A stretch of 59,179 nt of DNA from Betaproteobacteria bacterium (GTDB taxonomy: Bacteria > Pseudomonadota > Gammaproteobacteria > Burkholderiales > Sulfuricellaceae): NCBI GenBank assembly GCA_021373185.1, contig JAJFTF010000014.1, positions 1-59,179 of the forward strand, given 5' to 3'. The translations under genes and the position numbers were made by a program. Positions 21,191-30,671 of the stretch are shown one piece after another. Each line of letters begins with the position of its first letter. Within the stretch, counting starts at the first letter, position 1. The notes beneath the pieces are model-generated. The model worked only from the letters and a program-made list of their open reading frames with translations. It was not told where the DNA came from and ran no database searches.

Positions 21191-21877
21191 ATGTGCATAG
21201 GCATCGCTCCCCCCAAATTGAATAAAAACTATCCCCATCCCATTATTGCCCGCGAGGGCTGGCCATTTCTGGCCGGCGCGGTTGCCGTTTCGCTGCTGGT
21301 TACTTTCCTTGCCGGCTGGCTGTGGGCCTTGCCGTTGTGGATCATCAGCCTGTTCGTGCTGCAATTTTTTCGCGATCCGGGGCGCAATGTGCCGCTGGAA
21401 CGCAATCTGGTGATCGCTCCCGCCGATGGCCGCATCATCGTGGTCGAACGCTGTCAGGACGAGTATCTAAAGCGCGAGGCGTTAAAGGTCAGCGTCTTCA
21501 TGAACGTGTTCAATGTCCACTCCAACCGTAGCCCGGTGGATGGCGCGGTCGAACAAATCTGGTACAACCCGGGAAAATTCATCAACGCCGACATGGCCAA
21601 GGCCTCTTCTGAAAACGAGCGCAATGCCATGTGGCTGCGTTCCGATTGCGGCTATGACATTACCTGCGTTCAGGTAGCCGGGCTGATTGCACGGCGCATC
21701 CTGTGCTATGCCAAGCAGGGCGAATGGCTTGCGCGCGGCCAGCGCTACGGCTTCATCCGCTTCGGTTCGCGTGTCGACGTCTATTTGCCGCTGACCGCCA
21801 GAGTGCGCGTCAGCATCGGCGACAAGGTTCGCGCTGGCGAAACCGTGCTCGCCGAATTGCCGCAGAATACCGGCTGA
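21191..21877 (+). CDS. psd: Phosphatidylserine decarboxylase
   Basis: This enzyme decarboxylates phosphatidylserine to phosphatidylethanolamine in the inner membrane. The 228-residue length matches the short, archaeal/betaproteobacterial-type Psd. It has an N-terminal transmembrane hairpin (about 22-60), [11 protein letters not shown] and [17 protein letters not shown]. The autoprocessing site is GS in [12 protein letters not shown], where the serine becomes the pyruvoyl cofactor. An in-frame TTG at 21218 would remove nine atypical residues and is a plausible alternative start. pssA follows immediately. Confidence 0.95.
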   Translation: MCIGIAPPKLNKNYPHPIIAREGWPFLAGAVAVSLLVTFLAGWLWALPLWIISLFVLQFFRDPGRNVPLERNLVIAPADGRIIVVERCQDEYLKREALKVSVFMNVFNVHSNRSPVDGAVEQIWYNPGKFINADMAKASSENERNAMWLRSDCGYDITCVQVAGLIARRILCYAKQGEWLARGQRYGFIRFGSRVDVYLPLTARVRVSIGDKVRAGETVLAELPQNTG

Positions 21878-21891
21878 AACAGACCGGCGCC

Positions 21892-22665
21892 ATGAGCGAA
21901 AATCGTAACCACACCACTCACAAGCCGCTGCTGGACGGGCATTTGCGTCGGCGCGGCATCTACCTGCTGCCCAACCTGTTCACCACGGCGGCGTTGTTCG
22001 CCGGGTTCTACTCCATCGTCCAGGCCATGAACGGCCACTTCGAGCAGTCCGCCGTGGCGATTTTCATCGCCATGGTGATGGATGGATTGGATGGCCGGGT
22101 TGCGCGTCTCACCAATACCCAGAGCGAGTTTGGCGCGGAATACGATTCCCTTTCCGACATGGTATCGTTCGGCGTAGCGCCGGCTCTGGTAGTGTATGTC
22201 TGGGCGCTCAGGGACATGGGCAAATGGGGCTGGATCGCTGCCTTCGTCTACTGCGCAGCAACCGCATTGCGACTGGCGCGCTTCAATACCCAGCACGAAG
22301 ATGGCGGCGGCGACAAGCGCTTCTTCCAAGGCCTGCCCAGCCCGGCGGCAGCGGCACTTCTGGCCGGGCTGGTATGGGTGATGAACGACTACCATGTAAA
22401 AGGCGCAGACATCCGCTGGCTGGTGTGGGGCGTAACCCTGTTCGCCGGCCTGACCATGGTCAGCAACCTGCGCTACTACAGCGGCAAGGAAATCAATCTG
22501 CGCCGAAGCGTGCCCTTCGTCGGCATCCTGCTGATCGTGTTGGCCTTCATCCTGATCTCCTCCGATCCGCCACGGGTATTGTTCAGCGTTTTCGTGCTGT
22601 ATGCCTTGTCGGCTTATGCGGACTGGCTGTGGCGTCTGGTTCGGAGAAAACGCAGCGCCGCGTAG
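21892..22665 (+). CDS. pssA: CDP-diacylglycerol--serine O-phosphatidyltransferase
   Basis: PssA makes phosphatidylserine, the substrate of the psd product encoded just upstream. The 257-residue membrane protein has the CDP-alcohol phosphotransferase motif DGLDGRVAR through EYDSLSDMVSFG (about 62-90) and multiple TM helices. The ATG at 21892 gives the family start. The frame is open further upstream only in psd. The pairing psd-pssA next to ilvC-leuA is characteristic of betaproteobacteria. Confidence 0.96.
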   Translation: MSENRNHTTHKPLLDGHLRRRGIYLLPNLFTTAALFAGFYSIVQAMNGHFEQSAVAIFIAMVMDGLDGRVARLTNTQSEFGAEYDSLSDMVSFGVAPALVVYVWALRDMGKWGWIAAFVYCAATALRLARFNTQHEDGGGDKRFFQGLPSPAAAALLAGLVWVMNDYHVKGADIRWLVWGVTLFAGLTMVSNLRYYSGKEINLRRSVPFVGILLIVLAFILISSDPPRVLFSVFVLYALSAYADWLWRLVRRKRSAA

Positions 22666-22706
22666 GTGGCTTGCGCTGACAAATAAAACCGTTTATATTT
22701 CCAACC

Positions 22707-22790
22707 ATGAACTCAGCTATCCACGCCTCTTTTCTGTCCTATCAGGCCAACATTCTGTTGGTCGGTCTGCCGCTGCGCGGCCGGCGCTAA
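22707..22790 (+). CDS. Predicted leuA leader peptide (27 residues)
   Basis: A short frame ATG...TAA encodes a 27-residue peptide ending NILLVGLPLRGRR. It contains five leucines, four of them clustered before the stop at positions that could stall a ribosome when Leu-tRNA is scarce. A GC-rich self-complementary stretch overlaps its end (about 22770-22788). leuA starts 96 nt later. The location, Leu content and size fit transcription attenuation of leuA. No ribosome-binding site is obvious and pairing alternatives were not computed. Confidence 0.6.
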   Translation: MNSAIHASFLSYQANILLVGLPLRGRR

Positions 22791-22885
22791 AACTCTTTCC
22801 CCCCATATTATTGTTTTGAATTGCGGAAATCGGCGCAACCGGTTTTCATGTGAGATGAATTACGACTTCTTGAACGGAGCCAGTC

Positions 22886-24421
22886 ATGAAAAATAAATTG
22901 ATCATATTCGACACCACCTTGCGCGACGGCGAGCAAAGCCCCGGCGCGTCCATGACCAGGGAAGAGAAAGTGCGTATTGCGCGGCAGCTTGAGCGGATGC
23001 GCGTGGATGTTATCGAGGCCGGATTTCCTGCCGCCAGCAACGGCGATTTCGAATCGGTCAAGGCGGTCGCCAGTGTCATCAAGGACAGCACGGTGTGCGG
23101 CCTGGCGCGAGCGCTGGAGCGCGACATCGAACGTGCCGGCGAGGCGATCAAGCCAGCCGCGTCCGGGCGCATCCACACCTTTATCGCCACTTCGCCGATC
23201 CATATGGAAAAGAAGCTGCGCATGAGCCCGGATCAGGTGATCGAGCAGGCGGTGAAAGCGGTGAAATGGGCGCGCAAGTGGACCGACAACGTCGAGTTTT
23301 CGCCCGAGGACGCAGGCCGTTCCGAGACGGACTTTCTCTGCCGCATTCTGGAAGCGGTGATCGAGGCGGGCGCCACCACCCTGAACATTCCCGATACGGT
23401 CGGCTACAATTTGCCGCAGCAGTTCGGCAGCCTCATCGCTGCATTGCGCGAACGCATCCCCAATGCCGACAAGGCGATTTTCTCGGTACATTGCCATAAC
23501 GACCTCGGCCTGGCCGTGGCCAATTCCCTTTCGGCGGTGCTGGCCGGCGCACGTCAGGTCGAGTGCACGATCAATGGCCTCGGCGAGCGGGCGGGCAACG
23601 CCTCGCTGGAAGAAGTGGTGATGGCGGTGCGCACGCGCCAGGATATTTTCCCCTGCGATACCGGCATCGACGCGACCCAGATCGTGCCGGCCAGCCGCTT
23701 GGTGGCGGGGATTACCGGCTTTGCGGTGCAGCCCAACAAGGCCATCGTCGGCGCCAATGCTTTCGCCCACGAATCCGGCATTCATCAGGATGGCGTTTTG
23801 AAGCACCGCGAGACCTATGAAATCATGCGCGCCGAGGATGTCGGCTGGAGCGCGAACAAGATGGTGATGGGCAAGCACTCCGGTCGCAACGCCTTCCGCA
23901 GTCGCCTGACCGAGCTGGGCATCGTGCTGGAATCCGAAGAGGCGCTCAACGCCGCCTTCGCCAGCTTCAAGGAACTCGCCGACAAGAAACATGAAATTTT
24001 CGACGAGGATATCCAGGCGCTGGTGAGCGGCGAAGAGCATTCCATGGTGCAGGAACAGTTCAAGCTGGTTGCGCTCAAGGTCTGCTCGGAAACCGGCGAA
24101 ACGCCCCACGCCAGTGTGACCGTCAGCGAAAGCGGCCAGGAAAAGTCTGCCGAAGCGGATGGCGGCGGCCCGGTCGATGCCTCGTTCAAGGCGATCGAGT
24201 CGATCGTCAAGAGCGGCGCGGAGCTGTTGCTTTATTCGGTCAACAATATCACCAGCGGCACGGACGCGCAGGGCGAGGTGACGGTGCGGCTGTCCAAGGG
24301 TGGGCGCATCGTCAATGGCCAGGGAGCGGACACCGATATCGTGATCGCTTCGGCCAAGGCTTATCTCAATGCCCTGAACAAGCTGGCGGGGAAGCTGGAG
24401 CGAGTGAATCCGCAGGTTTAA
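22886..24421 (+). CDS. leuA: 2-isopropylmalate synthase
   Basis: LeuA condenses acetyl-CoA with 2-oxoisovalerate in the first step of leucine synthesis. The 511-residue protein has a TIM-barrel catalytic domain with [12 protein letters not shown] (about 8-19) and the metal-binding HCHNDLGLA (about 200-208). The C-terminal regulatory (LeuA dimer) domain, about 390-505, binds leucine. A good GGAGCC ribosome site precedes the ATG. The upstream leader peptide suggests leucine-controlled attenuation in addition to feedback inhibition. Confidence 0.97.
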   Translation: MKNKLIIFDTTLRDGEQSPGASMTREEKVRIARQLERMRVDVIEAGFPAASNGDFESVKAVASVIKDSTVCGLARALERDIERAGEAIKPAASGRIHTFIATSPIHMEKKLRMSPDQVIEQAVKAVKWARKWTDNVEFSPEDAGRSETDFLCRILEAVIEAGATTLNIPDTVGYNLPQQFGSLIAALRERIPNADKAIFSVHCHNDLGLAVANSLSAVLAGARQVECTINGLGERAGNASLEEVVMAVRTRQDIFPCDTGIDATQIVPASRLVAGITGFAVQPNKAIVGANAFAHESGIHQDGVLKHRETYEIMRAEDVGWSANKMVMGKHSGRNAFRSRLTELGIVLESEEALNAAFASFKELADKKHEIFDEDIQALVSGEEHSMVQEQFKLVALKVCSETGETPHASVTVSESGQEKSAEADGGGPVDASFKAIESIVKSGAELLLYSVNNITSGTDAQGEVTVRLSKGGRIVNGQGADTDIVIASAKAYLNALNKLAGKLERVNPQV

Positions 24422-24431
24422 TCGGCGATGC

Positions 24432-24466
24432 TCCCCAATTCTCTCAAGATAGAGAGGGTTGGGGGC
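24432..24466 (+). promoter_or_regulatory. Stem-loop between leuA and mdh
   Basis: CCCCAA..CTCTC and GAGAG..TTGGGG form a hairpin just after the leuA stop. There is no T-tract, so it is more likely a message-stabilising or weak terminator structure than a canonical intrinsic terminator. Confidence 0.5.
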
Positions 24467-24501
24467 GGCGATTTGGCCGCGAAAGATTTGGACTCAAAAT
24501 A

Positions 24502-25449
24502 ATGGCAGAACGTAACCGCAAAACCAAACTATCCATTATCGGTGCTGGCAATGTCGGCAGCCATGTTGCCGTGTATGCGGCGGGCAAGGGTCTGGCCGAC
24601 ATCGTCCTGCTCGATCAAAACGCCGACAAGGCCAAGGGCATCGGACTCGACATCACCCAAGCGATGGCGATGGCCAGTAACGACCGGGTGGTCATCGGCA
24701 CCGGCGATTACGCCGATACGGCCGATTCCGATGTGGTGGTGATTACCGCCGGCCTGGCGCGCAAGCCGGGAATGTCGCGGGACGACCTGCTGGAAGCGAA
24801 CGCGGGCATTGTCCGGGCGGTGGCGCGGGACGCGGTCAAACATTCCCCCAACTGTGTTCTGGTGGTGGTCACCAATCCGGTCAACACCATGGCGCAACTG
24901 GCTTACGAAGTCAGCGGCCTGCCGCGTGAGCGGGTCATCGGCGTGTCCGGGGTGCTGGATAGCGCCCGTTTCAAGGCATTCATCGCCGAGGCGCTGTCGG
25001 TCGGCGCCAGCCGGATCGATGCCATGGTGCTGGGCGACCATGGCGCGCAGATGGTGCCGCTGGTGGATCACTGCCTGGTCGATGGCGTTTCCATTCGCGA
25101 ACTGATGCCGCCGGAGCAGATCGCGGCCATCGTCAACCGGGTCAGGCACGGCGGTTCGGAGATCGTCGAATTGCTCAAGACCGGCTCGGCATATTACGCG
25201 CCCGGCACGGCAACGGTCGAATTGCTCGAATGCATCCTGAAAGACCGCCAGGTGACCTTGCCGTGTGCGGTCTATCTTGAAGGGGAATACGGCGTGGATG
25301 GACTCTATGTCGGCGTACCTACCCTGATCGGGGCGGTCGGCGTGGAAAAGGTGATCCGACTGCATCTTAGCGAAGCGGAGCAGCGGGATTTCGATCTGTC
25401 CGTTGCCCACATCCGCGAGCGGCTTGAGGTGCTCAGGTCGAAAGCGTGA
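24502..25449 (+). CDS. mdh: Malate dehydrogenase (NAD), LDH-like type
   Basis: This enzyme interconverts malate and oxaloacetate in the TCA cycle. The 315-residue protein has the Rossmann loop GAGNVGSHVA (about 14-23) and substrate-specifying Arg in LARKPGMSR (about 84-92). It also has VTNPVNTMA and the catalytic His in LGDHGAQMVP (about 175-184). The sequence resembles the lactate-dehydrogenase-like (type 3) malate dehydrogenases, not the E. coli-type or cytosolic type, so lactate activity cannot be strictly excluded. It stands alone, 80 bp after leuA. Confidence 0.9.
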   Translation: MAERNRKTKLSIIGAGNVGSHVAVYAAGKGLADIVLLDQNADKAKGIGLDITQAMAMASNDRVVIGTGDYADTADSDVVVITAGLARKPGMSRDDLLEANAGIVRAVARDAVKHSPNCVLVVVTNPVNTMAQLAYEVSGLPRERVIGVSGVLDSARFKAFIAEALSVGASRIDAMVLGDHGAQMVPLVDHCLVDGVSIRELMPPEQIAAIVNRVRHGGSEIVELLKTGSAYYAPGTATVELLECILKDRQVTLPCAVYLEGEYGVDGLYVGVPTLIGAVGVEKVIRLHLSEAEQRDFDLSVAHIRERLEVLRSKA

Positions 25450-25451
25450 GG

Positions 25452-25805
25452 TTACGCCCGCTTGGCAGAGGCGCTTAAACGGGCGTAAAAAACGGCGCTG
25501 AAAAAGAACCCGGCTGCCAGCGCGATTTCCGCTCCCGCCAGAATCGCCGATAGCCCGTTCTCGCTCATGAAGCGCACCACGCCCTCGGTGAGGTAGAGCA
25601 GAATCAGCATCGACGACCACTGGAAGGTGTAGCGCCTGCCGCGAAGTATGCCGGGGAGCGGCAACAGCAGCGGCAGCACCTTGAACACTAGGGCCGACCC
25701 GCCGGGACGCAACGGCGCCAGCCACAATTCCCAGGTCAGGCAAAGAAAGATCAGCGCAATCAGGCTGGCGATGCCGGCGTTGTGCAGCGCGTCAGTCTTG
25801 TTCAA
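25452..25805 (-). CDS. DUF2069 family membrane protein
   Basis: The 117-residue integral membrane protein has four hydrophobic segments and the family feature TEGVVRFMSENG. The function is unknown. It overlaps the start of the upstream HugZ-like gene by 4 nt, so the two are co-transcribed, and it converges on mdh with a gap of 2 bp. Confidence 0.88.
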   Translation of the reverse strand: MNKTDALHNAGIASLIALIFLCLTWELWLAPLRPGGSALVFKVLPLLLPLPGILRGRRYTFQWSSMLILLYLTEGVVRFMSENGLSAILAGAEIALAAGFFFSAVFYARLSASAKRA

Positions 25806-26503
25806 GCGCCGTCCCCGATCAATGCCAGCAATGCCGCTTCGGCCTGTTTCGCGTCGGTGACGACATGCGGGAAATCGAAGCGCAGCAACTGACCGTCATC
25901 CATGATGTCGAAGCCGTCGCAGTCGATCCCGACCAGTGCCGCGCCGCTGACGTTCAAGCCATAATAGGTTTGGCAGAAAAACTGCAGATCGCCCGCCCGA
26001 TCGCGATTGATGCGGGCGAGAAGCACCTCTTCCTCGGCGGCCAGCGAATTTGGCGGCGGTGCCATATCGACCGGCGAAATCCAGCGCGCTAGACCGGGGC
26101 CGCCGATATAGCGCAGGGTGGTGGGTTCGAGCCGGTAGAAGCTGAAGTCCAGTGCCAGATACTGTTCCGCACTGGGGAAATAACGCAGGTAGCGCGCCTT
26201 GAGTGCTGCCGTGGTTTCGATTCGAACCGCCTTGCCGACAATGGTGAGCCGTTCGCTGGCCTGAACATCATTCGATTGTTCGTGCACCAGCAAGCTGATG
26301 CGCGCGTCCTGCTGGATGTTGCGGGCATGTTCCGCCAGTTGGCTGATCAGGAAAACGGGCCTGGCTTCCTGGTCGGACAGGCAGGACACGATAGTGCCAA
26401 AAGGGTGGCCGTCGAGTTTTTCCGACAGGGTGGAAAGGAAGCCGGCATGCTCTGCCCTGAGCAGCTTTCGCGCCTGGCGCCAAGCGGTTTCAGCGGTCGT
26501 CAT
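25802..26503 (-). CDS. HugZ-like pyridoxamine 5'-phosphate oxidase-fold protein
   Basis: The protein has an N-terminal split-barrel flavin/heme-binding domain (about 1-150) and a C-terminal DUF2470-like domain (about 165-233). This is the layout of HugZ-type heme-utilisation proteins. I use the internal ATG (MTTAETAWRQARKLL), which gives 233 residues and the family-like start. A TTG 36 nt further upstream is the other option. Substrate not determined: heme, flavin and PLP-type ligands are all known in this fold. Confidence 0.82.
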   Translation of the reverse strand: MTTAETAWRQARKLLRAEHAGFLSTLSEKLDGHPFGTIVSCLSDQEARPVFLISQLAEHARNIQQDARISLLVHEQSNDVQASERLTIVGKAVRIETTAALKARYLRYFPSAEQYLALDFSFYRLEPTTLRYIGGPGLARWISPVDMAPPPNSLAAEEEVLLARINRDRAGDLQFFCQTYYGLNVSGAALVGIDCDGFDIMDDGQLLRFDFPHVVTDAKQAEAALLALIGDGA

Positions 26504-26596
26504 GGCGCATATTCCATGGGTGGATTGTCGGCGCGGCAATAACTCGATATTTCATGCATGGCAGGGGTATCCTTTTTTATTATAATAACGCATTTC

Positions 26597-27811
26597 ATGG
26601 CCAAGAACTTTTCCCGCCTTACCCGTTTTCTGCGCTTTGTCTGGCAGTGGTTCGAGGACGCGCACTGCCTCCAGTTCGCCGCGAGCCTGACCTACACTAC
26701 GCTGCTGGCGCTGGTGCCGATCGTCACCATTGCGCTGACGATATTCTCCGCATTCCCGATATTTGCCGACCTGATGATCCAGCTCAAGATATTCATCCTG
26801 AGCAATTTCGTTCCGGCCTCGGCGGGAAAAATCATCGCCGTGTACATGCAGCAGTTTTCCGAGAAGGCGGCTAATCTGACGGCGCTGGGTATTCTGCTGC
26901 TGGGCGTGACGGCATTCATCCTGATGCTGACCGTCTATCATGCCTTCAATGTGATCTGGCGTGTACGCCGGTCACGCACCCTGCTGCACCGTTTTTTCAT
27001 TCACTTGATGGCGCTGACGCTTGGCCCGTTGCTGATCGGGGCCAGCCTGTCACTGACGTCCTATCTGATCAGCCACTCCCTCGGACTGGTGAAGGGAGCC
27101 CCCCTGATCAGCGTGGTCGTCCTGAAAACGGTGCCGATAGCGCTGACCATCATTGCATTTTCATTGTTGTATCTATTCGTTCCGAACTGTACGGTTCGAC
27201 CCCGCCATGCCTTGATCGGCGGCGTGGCGGCGGGGCTGGTCTTCGAACTGATGAAAAAGGGTTTTGCCTTCTATATTACGCATGTTCCCACTTATGCCTT
27301 GGTGTACGGCGCTTTCGCCAGCATCCCCATTTTTTTGCTGTGGATTTATTTGTCCTGGCTGGTTATTTTGTTCGGTGCGGTGATCGCTGCGGCAATCCCT
27401 TACTGGAATGTGGCCATACGACCGGCGGGGAAGGCTGCGGGACAGGGGTTTTTTACCGCGCTGGTCATCCTTATGGCGCTTGACGAAGCCCGGCAATCCG
27501 GCGAACCGCTCGGCTTGCAACGCCTGCAGCGCGAGTCGGGCCTGGGGCCGGAGTGTGTCGAGGATATCCTCGATCGGCTCAGTTGCTTGAGATGGGTTGG
27601 CCAGATCGCGCACGGCGGCTGGATGCTGACGCGGAATGCGGACGCGATCAGGCTTGCCGATATTTATCGCGAGTTTGTCTTCGATCCGGAAAAGGCTCAC
27701 GCGGGGTACGTTCTCGAGAACCGGCAGATGGCGACTCTGATGGCAAAGCTGGATGCGGGTCTGGACGAAGCGCTGGGGCAGAGCTTGCGGGCGTTCAGCG
27801 CTCGCGGCTGA
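26597..27811 (+). CDS. YihY/BrkB family inner-membrane protein
   Basis: The 404-residue protein has six transmembrane helices in its first 270 residues, with the family segments LQFAASLTYTTLLALVPIVT and GAFASIPIFLLWIYLSW. A cytosolic C-terminal tail of about 120 residues looks like a winged-helix-type fold. It was once misnamed RNase BN, and no transport substrate is established. The second ATG (MAKNFSRLTRF) is preferred to one 39 nt upstream. Confidence 0.92.
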   Translation: MAKNFSRLTRFLRFVWQWFEDAHCLQFAASLTYTTLLALVPIVTIALTIFSAFPIFADLMIQLKIFILSNFVPASAGKIIAVYMQQFSEKAANLTALGILLLGVTAFILMLTVYHAFNVIWRVRRSRTLLHRFFIHLMALTLGPLLIGASLSLTSYLISHSLGLVKGAPLISVVVLKTVPIALTIIAFSLLYLFVPNCTVRPRHALIGGVAAGLVFELMKKGFAFYITHVPTYALVYGAFASIPIFLLWIYLSWLVILFGAVIAAAIPYWNVAIRPAGKAAGQGFFTALVILMALDEARQSGEPLGLQRLQRESGLGPECVEDILDRLSCLRWVGQIAHGGWMLTRNADAIRLADIYREFVFDPEKAHAGYVLENRQMATLMAKLDAGLDEALGQSLRAFSARG

Positions 27812-29345
27812 ACTCGAAGCGATCAAAGCTCGCGGTTTGTTCCACCAGCTTGACGGCGCGTATGGTCTCAGTCGTATTGTCGTCGAACTTGAGCAGCAGC
27901 TCGCGCTGCGCGCCGAAGGTGCCGTGGCGCGCAACCAGCGTTTCCGGTTGCCGGAGCAAAGGGGCTTCGGGCAGCAGCAATGCCGGCGTGAATTCGTCTG
28001 CGGGGCCGCAGATCGACGGTTTTATTGCGGTCGGCATTGCTTTGGGGGCCAGCAACTGCGCGCCGATTTCGAGGTGGCGAGCCTTGTCGCTTTTTACCCA
28101 GCGCACGGCGCCAACATGCCAGCGGTCGCTGCCTTCCATTTTCAGCCCGATAATTTCGCCTGGACGAATTTGCGGCAGGACTTTGAAAATCCCGCGTAGC
28201 GCCAAACCGCCGGCACTTTCATTGACGATCAGCCACTTTCCCGAGATGAATTGCGACTCTTTGGTCGTAGCGGTGAACGTGAGGTCGGCACTGTCGACTG
28301 CGTCATGCCCGCCGAGGAAATGGTGCAGGGCCGGCAGGCTGGTGCAGACTTCAGTGCCGGCAATGCGTTGCGTGCGTCGGTAGGTGCGCTTTGGCGTGGC
28401 CAGCCAGTGTTTGAGCAGGCGTCGCAGCAGGCCATGGTAGCCGGCTTCCGTGGCGGAGTCCGGCAGGTGCAGGTTCTTCGGCGATTCTCCCGTTTCCAAC
28501 CGGCCGGCATGGTGACGGAGTGCGTGGGCCAATTCCTGTGTGTTGAGCAGAATGCTGTTGAGATTGCTGGCTTCGTCGAGGATTTGCAGCGCTTCGCTGG
28601 GCGGGCTGTCGCTGTCGATTTGTACCAGGAAGCGTCCGATGGGATCGCTCGACTGCATGGGTGCTTGAAGCTGCACCAGGTCACCGAACAGAACCAGGTA
28701 TTCCTGAATTTTCCGGATTTCGCCGGGATTTAAGTGGTACGGATCAGACAGCGCGAGCAGGAGCGCCTGTTTATAGATCGGGCCGATATCGTTATCTGCA
28801 CCGGGCCCGTCGGCAATTTTTTGTTCCATGGCGAAACGGAAAATCTGGTGAATTTCGGACCAGATTCCAGCGGGTGCGGGCGCATAGATCTGATAATGGA
28901 TCGCCAGAATCCGGCTCAGGGCAGACATGCCGCGTTGGGCCGCAGTCAGGGCAATCTTCCCTTTGCCCAGCTTGATGCGTTTGTTCTGGTAATCCAGCAG
29001 TATGATCTTGTGGCCGGTGGCCAACTCGGCTTGCAAATGGAGCGCCAGTTCGACCATTTGCCGGGGCTTTTCCTGCAGCGGCAAGCGTGCGGTGACAAAC
29101 TGGTCTTCCAGGGCGGGCATCAGCTTGAGGATGACGTTATTGTAGGCTTCAAGCAGTTGCAGCCGCACATCCATCGCGATTTTCTGCCGATTCAATGCGC
29201 CGATATCCTCACGCAAAATGCGTGAAACTTCGGAAAAATTAGTCAAGGGCAGGGCATTAAGCCGTTTTTCCAACTGTTTTGGGCGTATTTCCACGCCCGG
29301 ATCTTCGATTCGATCGGGCGCAGGTACAGTCAGCGTCAATGGCAT
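27795..29345 (-). CDS. PilZ-like c-di-GMP-responsive protein
   Basis: The 516-residue protein is mainly helical over its first 320 residues, with no recognised domain. A C-terminal beta-rich region (about 330-450) carries RTYRRTQR and VNESAGGLALRG. These resemble the RxxxR and (D/N)xSxxG halves of a PilZ c-di-GMP site. The spacing between the two halves is longer than in canonical PilZ domains, so binding is uncertain. It overlaps the converging YihY gene by 17 nt. Two c-di-GMP turnover-type proteins are encoded elsewhere in the window. Confidence 0.72.
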   Translation of the reverse strand: MPLTLTVPAPDRIEDPGVEIRPKQLEKRLNALPLTNFSEVSRILREDIGALNRQKIAMDVRLQLLEAYNNVILKLMPALEDQFVTARLPLQEKPRQMVELALHLQAELATGHKIILLDYQNKRIKLGKGKIALTAAQRGMSALSRILAIHYQIYAPAPAGIWSEIHQIFRFAMEQKIADGPGADNDIGPIYKQALLLALSDPYHLNPGEIRKIQEYLVLFGDLVQLQAPMQSSDPIGRFLVQIDSDSPPSEALQILDEASNLNSILLNTQELAHALRHHAGRLETGESPKNLHLPDSATEAGYHGLLRRLLKHWLATPKRTYRRTQRIAGTEVCTSLPALHHFLGGHDAVDSADLTFTATTKESQFISGKWLIVNESAGGLALRGIFKVLPQIRPGEIIGLKMEGSDRWHVGAVRWVKSDKARHLEIGAQLLAPKAMPTAIKPSICGPADEFTPALLLPEAPLLRQPETLVARHGTFGAQRELLLKFDDNTTETIRAVKLVEQTASFDRFEFSRER

Positions 29346-29539
29346 ATGGAATCCCGTGGCTCATCGGTTTTGTTATTGAACATGATTGATTCTAGAAACA
29401 TTCTGGTTTTTTGTAAAATAAACATTTGCGCCCGGATTGCATGGCAGGCGTTAAAATGCGGGACAAGCAGAAAAGCCGGAAATCAATCGTTCCAAGTCGG
29501 CTTGATATTGACTGCTGAGTTTAGTGGAGGGGTGGAATA

Positions 29540-30103
29540 ATGAAGTGGCTGGAATTGTTGTTTGAAGGCGTTCTGTGGCGCAGTCGCTATGTCATCCTGT
29601 TCGCGGTCGTTGCCAGCATGGCGGCGGGGTTCGGCATTTTTTACATGGCCACCGTGGATGTGTACTATTTGATCGCGCACATTGTTCATTACGCCGATCC
29701 AAACATGGCAGAAGAGGCGCGCAAGGTGCTGCACGACAACACCATCACGCATATTGTCGAGGTGGTGGACGGCTATTTGCTGGCCACGGTGATGCTGATT
29801 TTCTCGCTGGGCCTGTATGAACTGTTTATCAGCGATATCGACGAGGCGCATGGCAGCAGGGCATCGAGCAAAATACTGGTGATTGAAAATCTGGACGATC
29901 TGAAGGCGCGCCTGGCCAAAGTCATCCTGATGATCCTGATTGTCACCCTGTTCGAACATGCACTCAAAATGAAAATGAATTCTGCGCTGGATTTACTCTA
30001 TCTCGGCGGCAGCATCGCCCTGATCGGGCTGGCTCTGTATCTCACCCATGCCGCGGAGGCGCATGACGGAGACAAGGATAACCGCCCTCATGGCGGCGAC
30101 TGA
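29540..30103 (+). CDS. YqhA family (UPF0114) membrane protein
   Basis: The 187-residue protein has TM segments at about 18-38, 80-98, 128-145 and 150-170, with the family motif LWRSRYVILFAVVASMAAG near the start. A soluble loop (SSKILVIENLDDLKARLAKV) precedes the third helix. Function unknown. It is the first of a run of plus-strand genes continuing with the thioredoxin and TolC genes, separated by about 50 bp. Confidence 0.85.
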   Translation: MKWLELLFEGVLWRSRYVILFAVVASMAAGFGIFYMATVDVYYLIAHIVHYADPNMAEEARKVLHDNTITHIVEVVDGYLLATVMLIFSLGLYELFISDIDEAHGSRASSKILVIENLDDLKARLAKVILMILIVTLFEHALKMKMNSALDLLYLGGSIALIGLALYLTHAAEAHDGDKDNRPHGGD

Positions 30104-30155
30104 TCCGGCGCTGTTGCAGGCAGGCTTGAATTCACTATAGACGGGAGTACCCATC

Positions 30156-30671
30156 ATGCTGAAACGTTATCTGGTTGCATTGCTGCTGCTGCTTTCATCG
30201 GCAGCCGGGCTGGCAGAAACCCGCGATGTGCAGGGGTTTTTCGACCAGAACCTGGGCGACTTCAAGGCCGAGCTTGAAACGGCGCGGAAGGGCGGGAAAA
30301 GCGGCATTCTGCTGATGTATGAGCTGGAAGATTGCCCGTTCTGCCATCGCATGAAGCAAACCATCCTCAACCAGTCGGAAGTGCAGGATTATTACCGCAA
30401 GCATTTCCTGATCTTCAGCGTCGATATCAATGGCGACAATCCGCTGGTGGATTTCTCCGGCAAGGAAGCCACCGAGAAGAAATTTGCTGCCGAGCAGCGG
30501 GTGCGCGCTACCCCGGTGTTCGCTTTCTACGATCTCGATGGCAGACCTGTCGCTCGTTTTACCGGCGCCGCCAAGGATGTGGGCGAATTCATGCTGTTTG
30601 GCCGCTATCTGGCGGACGGCGCTTGGAAGTCCATGCCGTTCGCCAAATACAAGCAGCAAGCGGTGAAATGA
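30156..30671 (+). CDS. Periplasmic thioredoxin-like protein (CxxC)
   Basis: The 171-residue protein has a cleavable signal peptide (about 1-20, ending GLA) and a thioredoxin fold with active-site CPFC (Cys60, Cys63). The cis-proline is in ATPVFAFYD (about 117-125). It resembles SoxW/DsbE-like periplasmic thiol reductases. GGGAGT forms the ribosome site. The stop overlaps the tolC-like start (ATGA), so reduction or folding of the secretion components is one possible role. Confidence 0.86.
   Translation: MLKRYLVALLLLLSSAAGLAETRDVQGFFDQNLGDFKAELETARKGGKSGILLMYELEDCPFCHRMKQTILNQSEVQDYYRKHFLIFSVDINGDNPLVDFSGKEATEKKFAAEQRVRATPVFAFYDLDGRPVARFTGAAKDVGEFMLFGRYLADGAWKSMPFAKYKQQAVK

Noticed and set aside
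25452..25494. ACGCCCG / CGGGCGT pair between mdh and the DUF2069 gene as a terminator
   Set aside because: It lies in the DUF2069 coding region and no T-tract follows on either transcribed strand.
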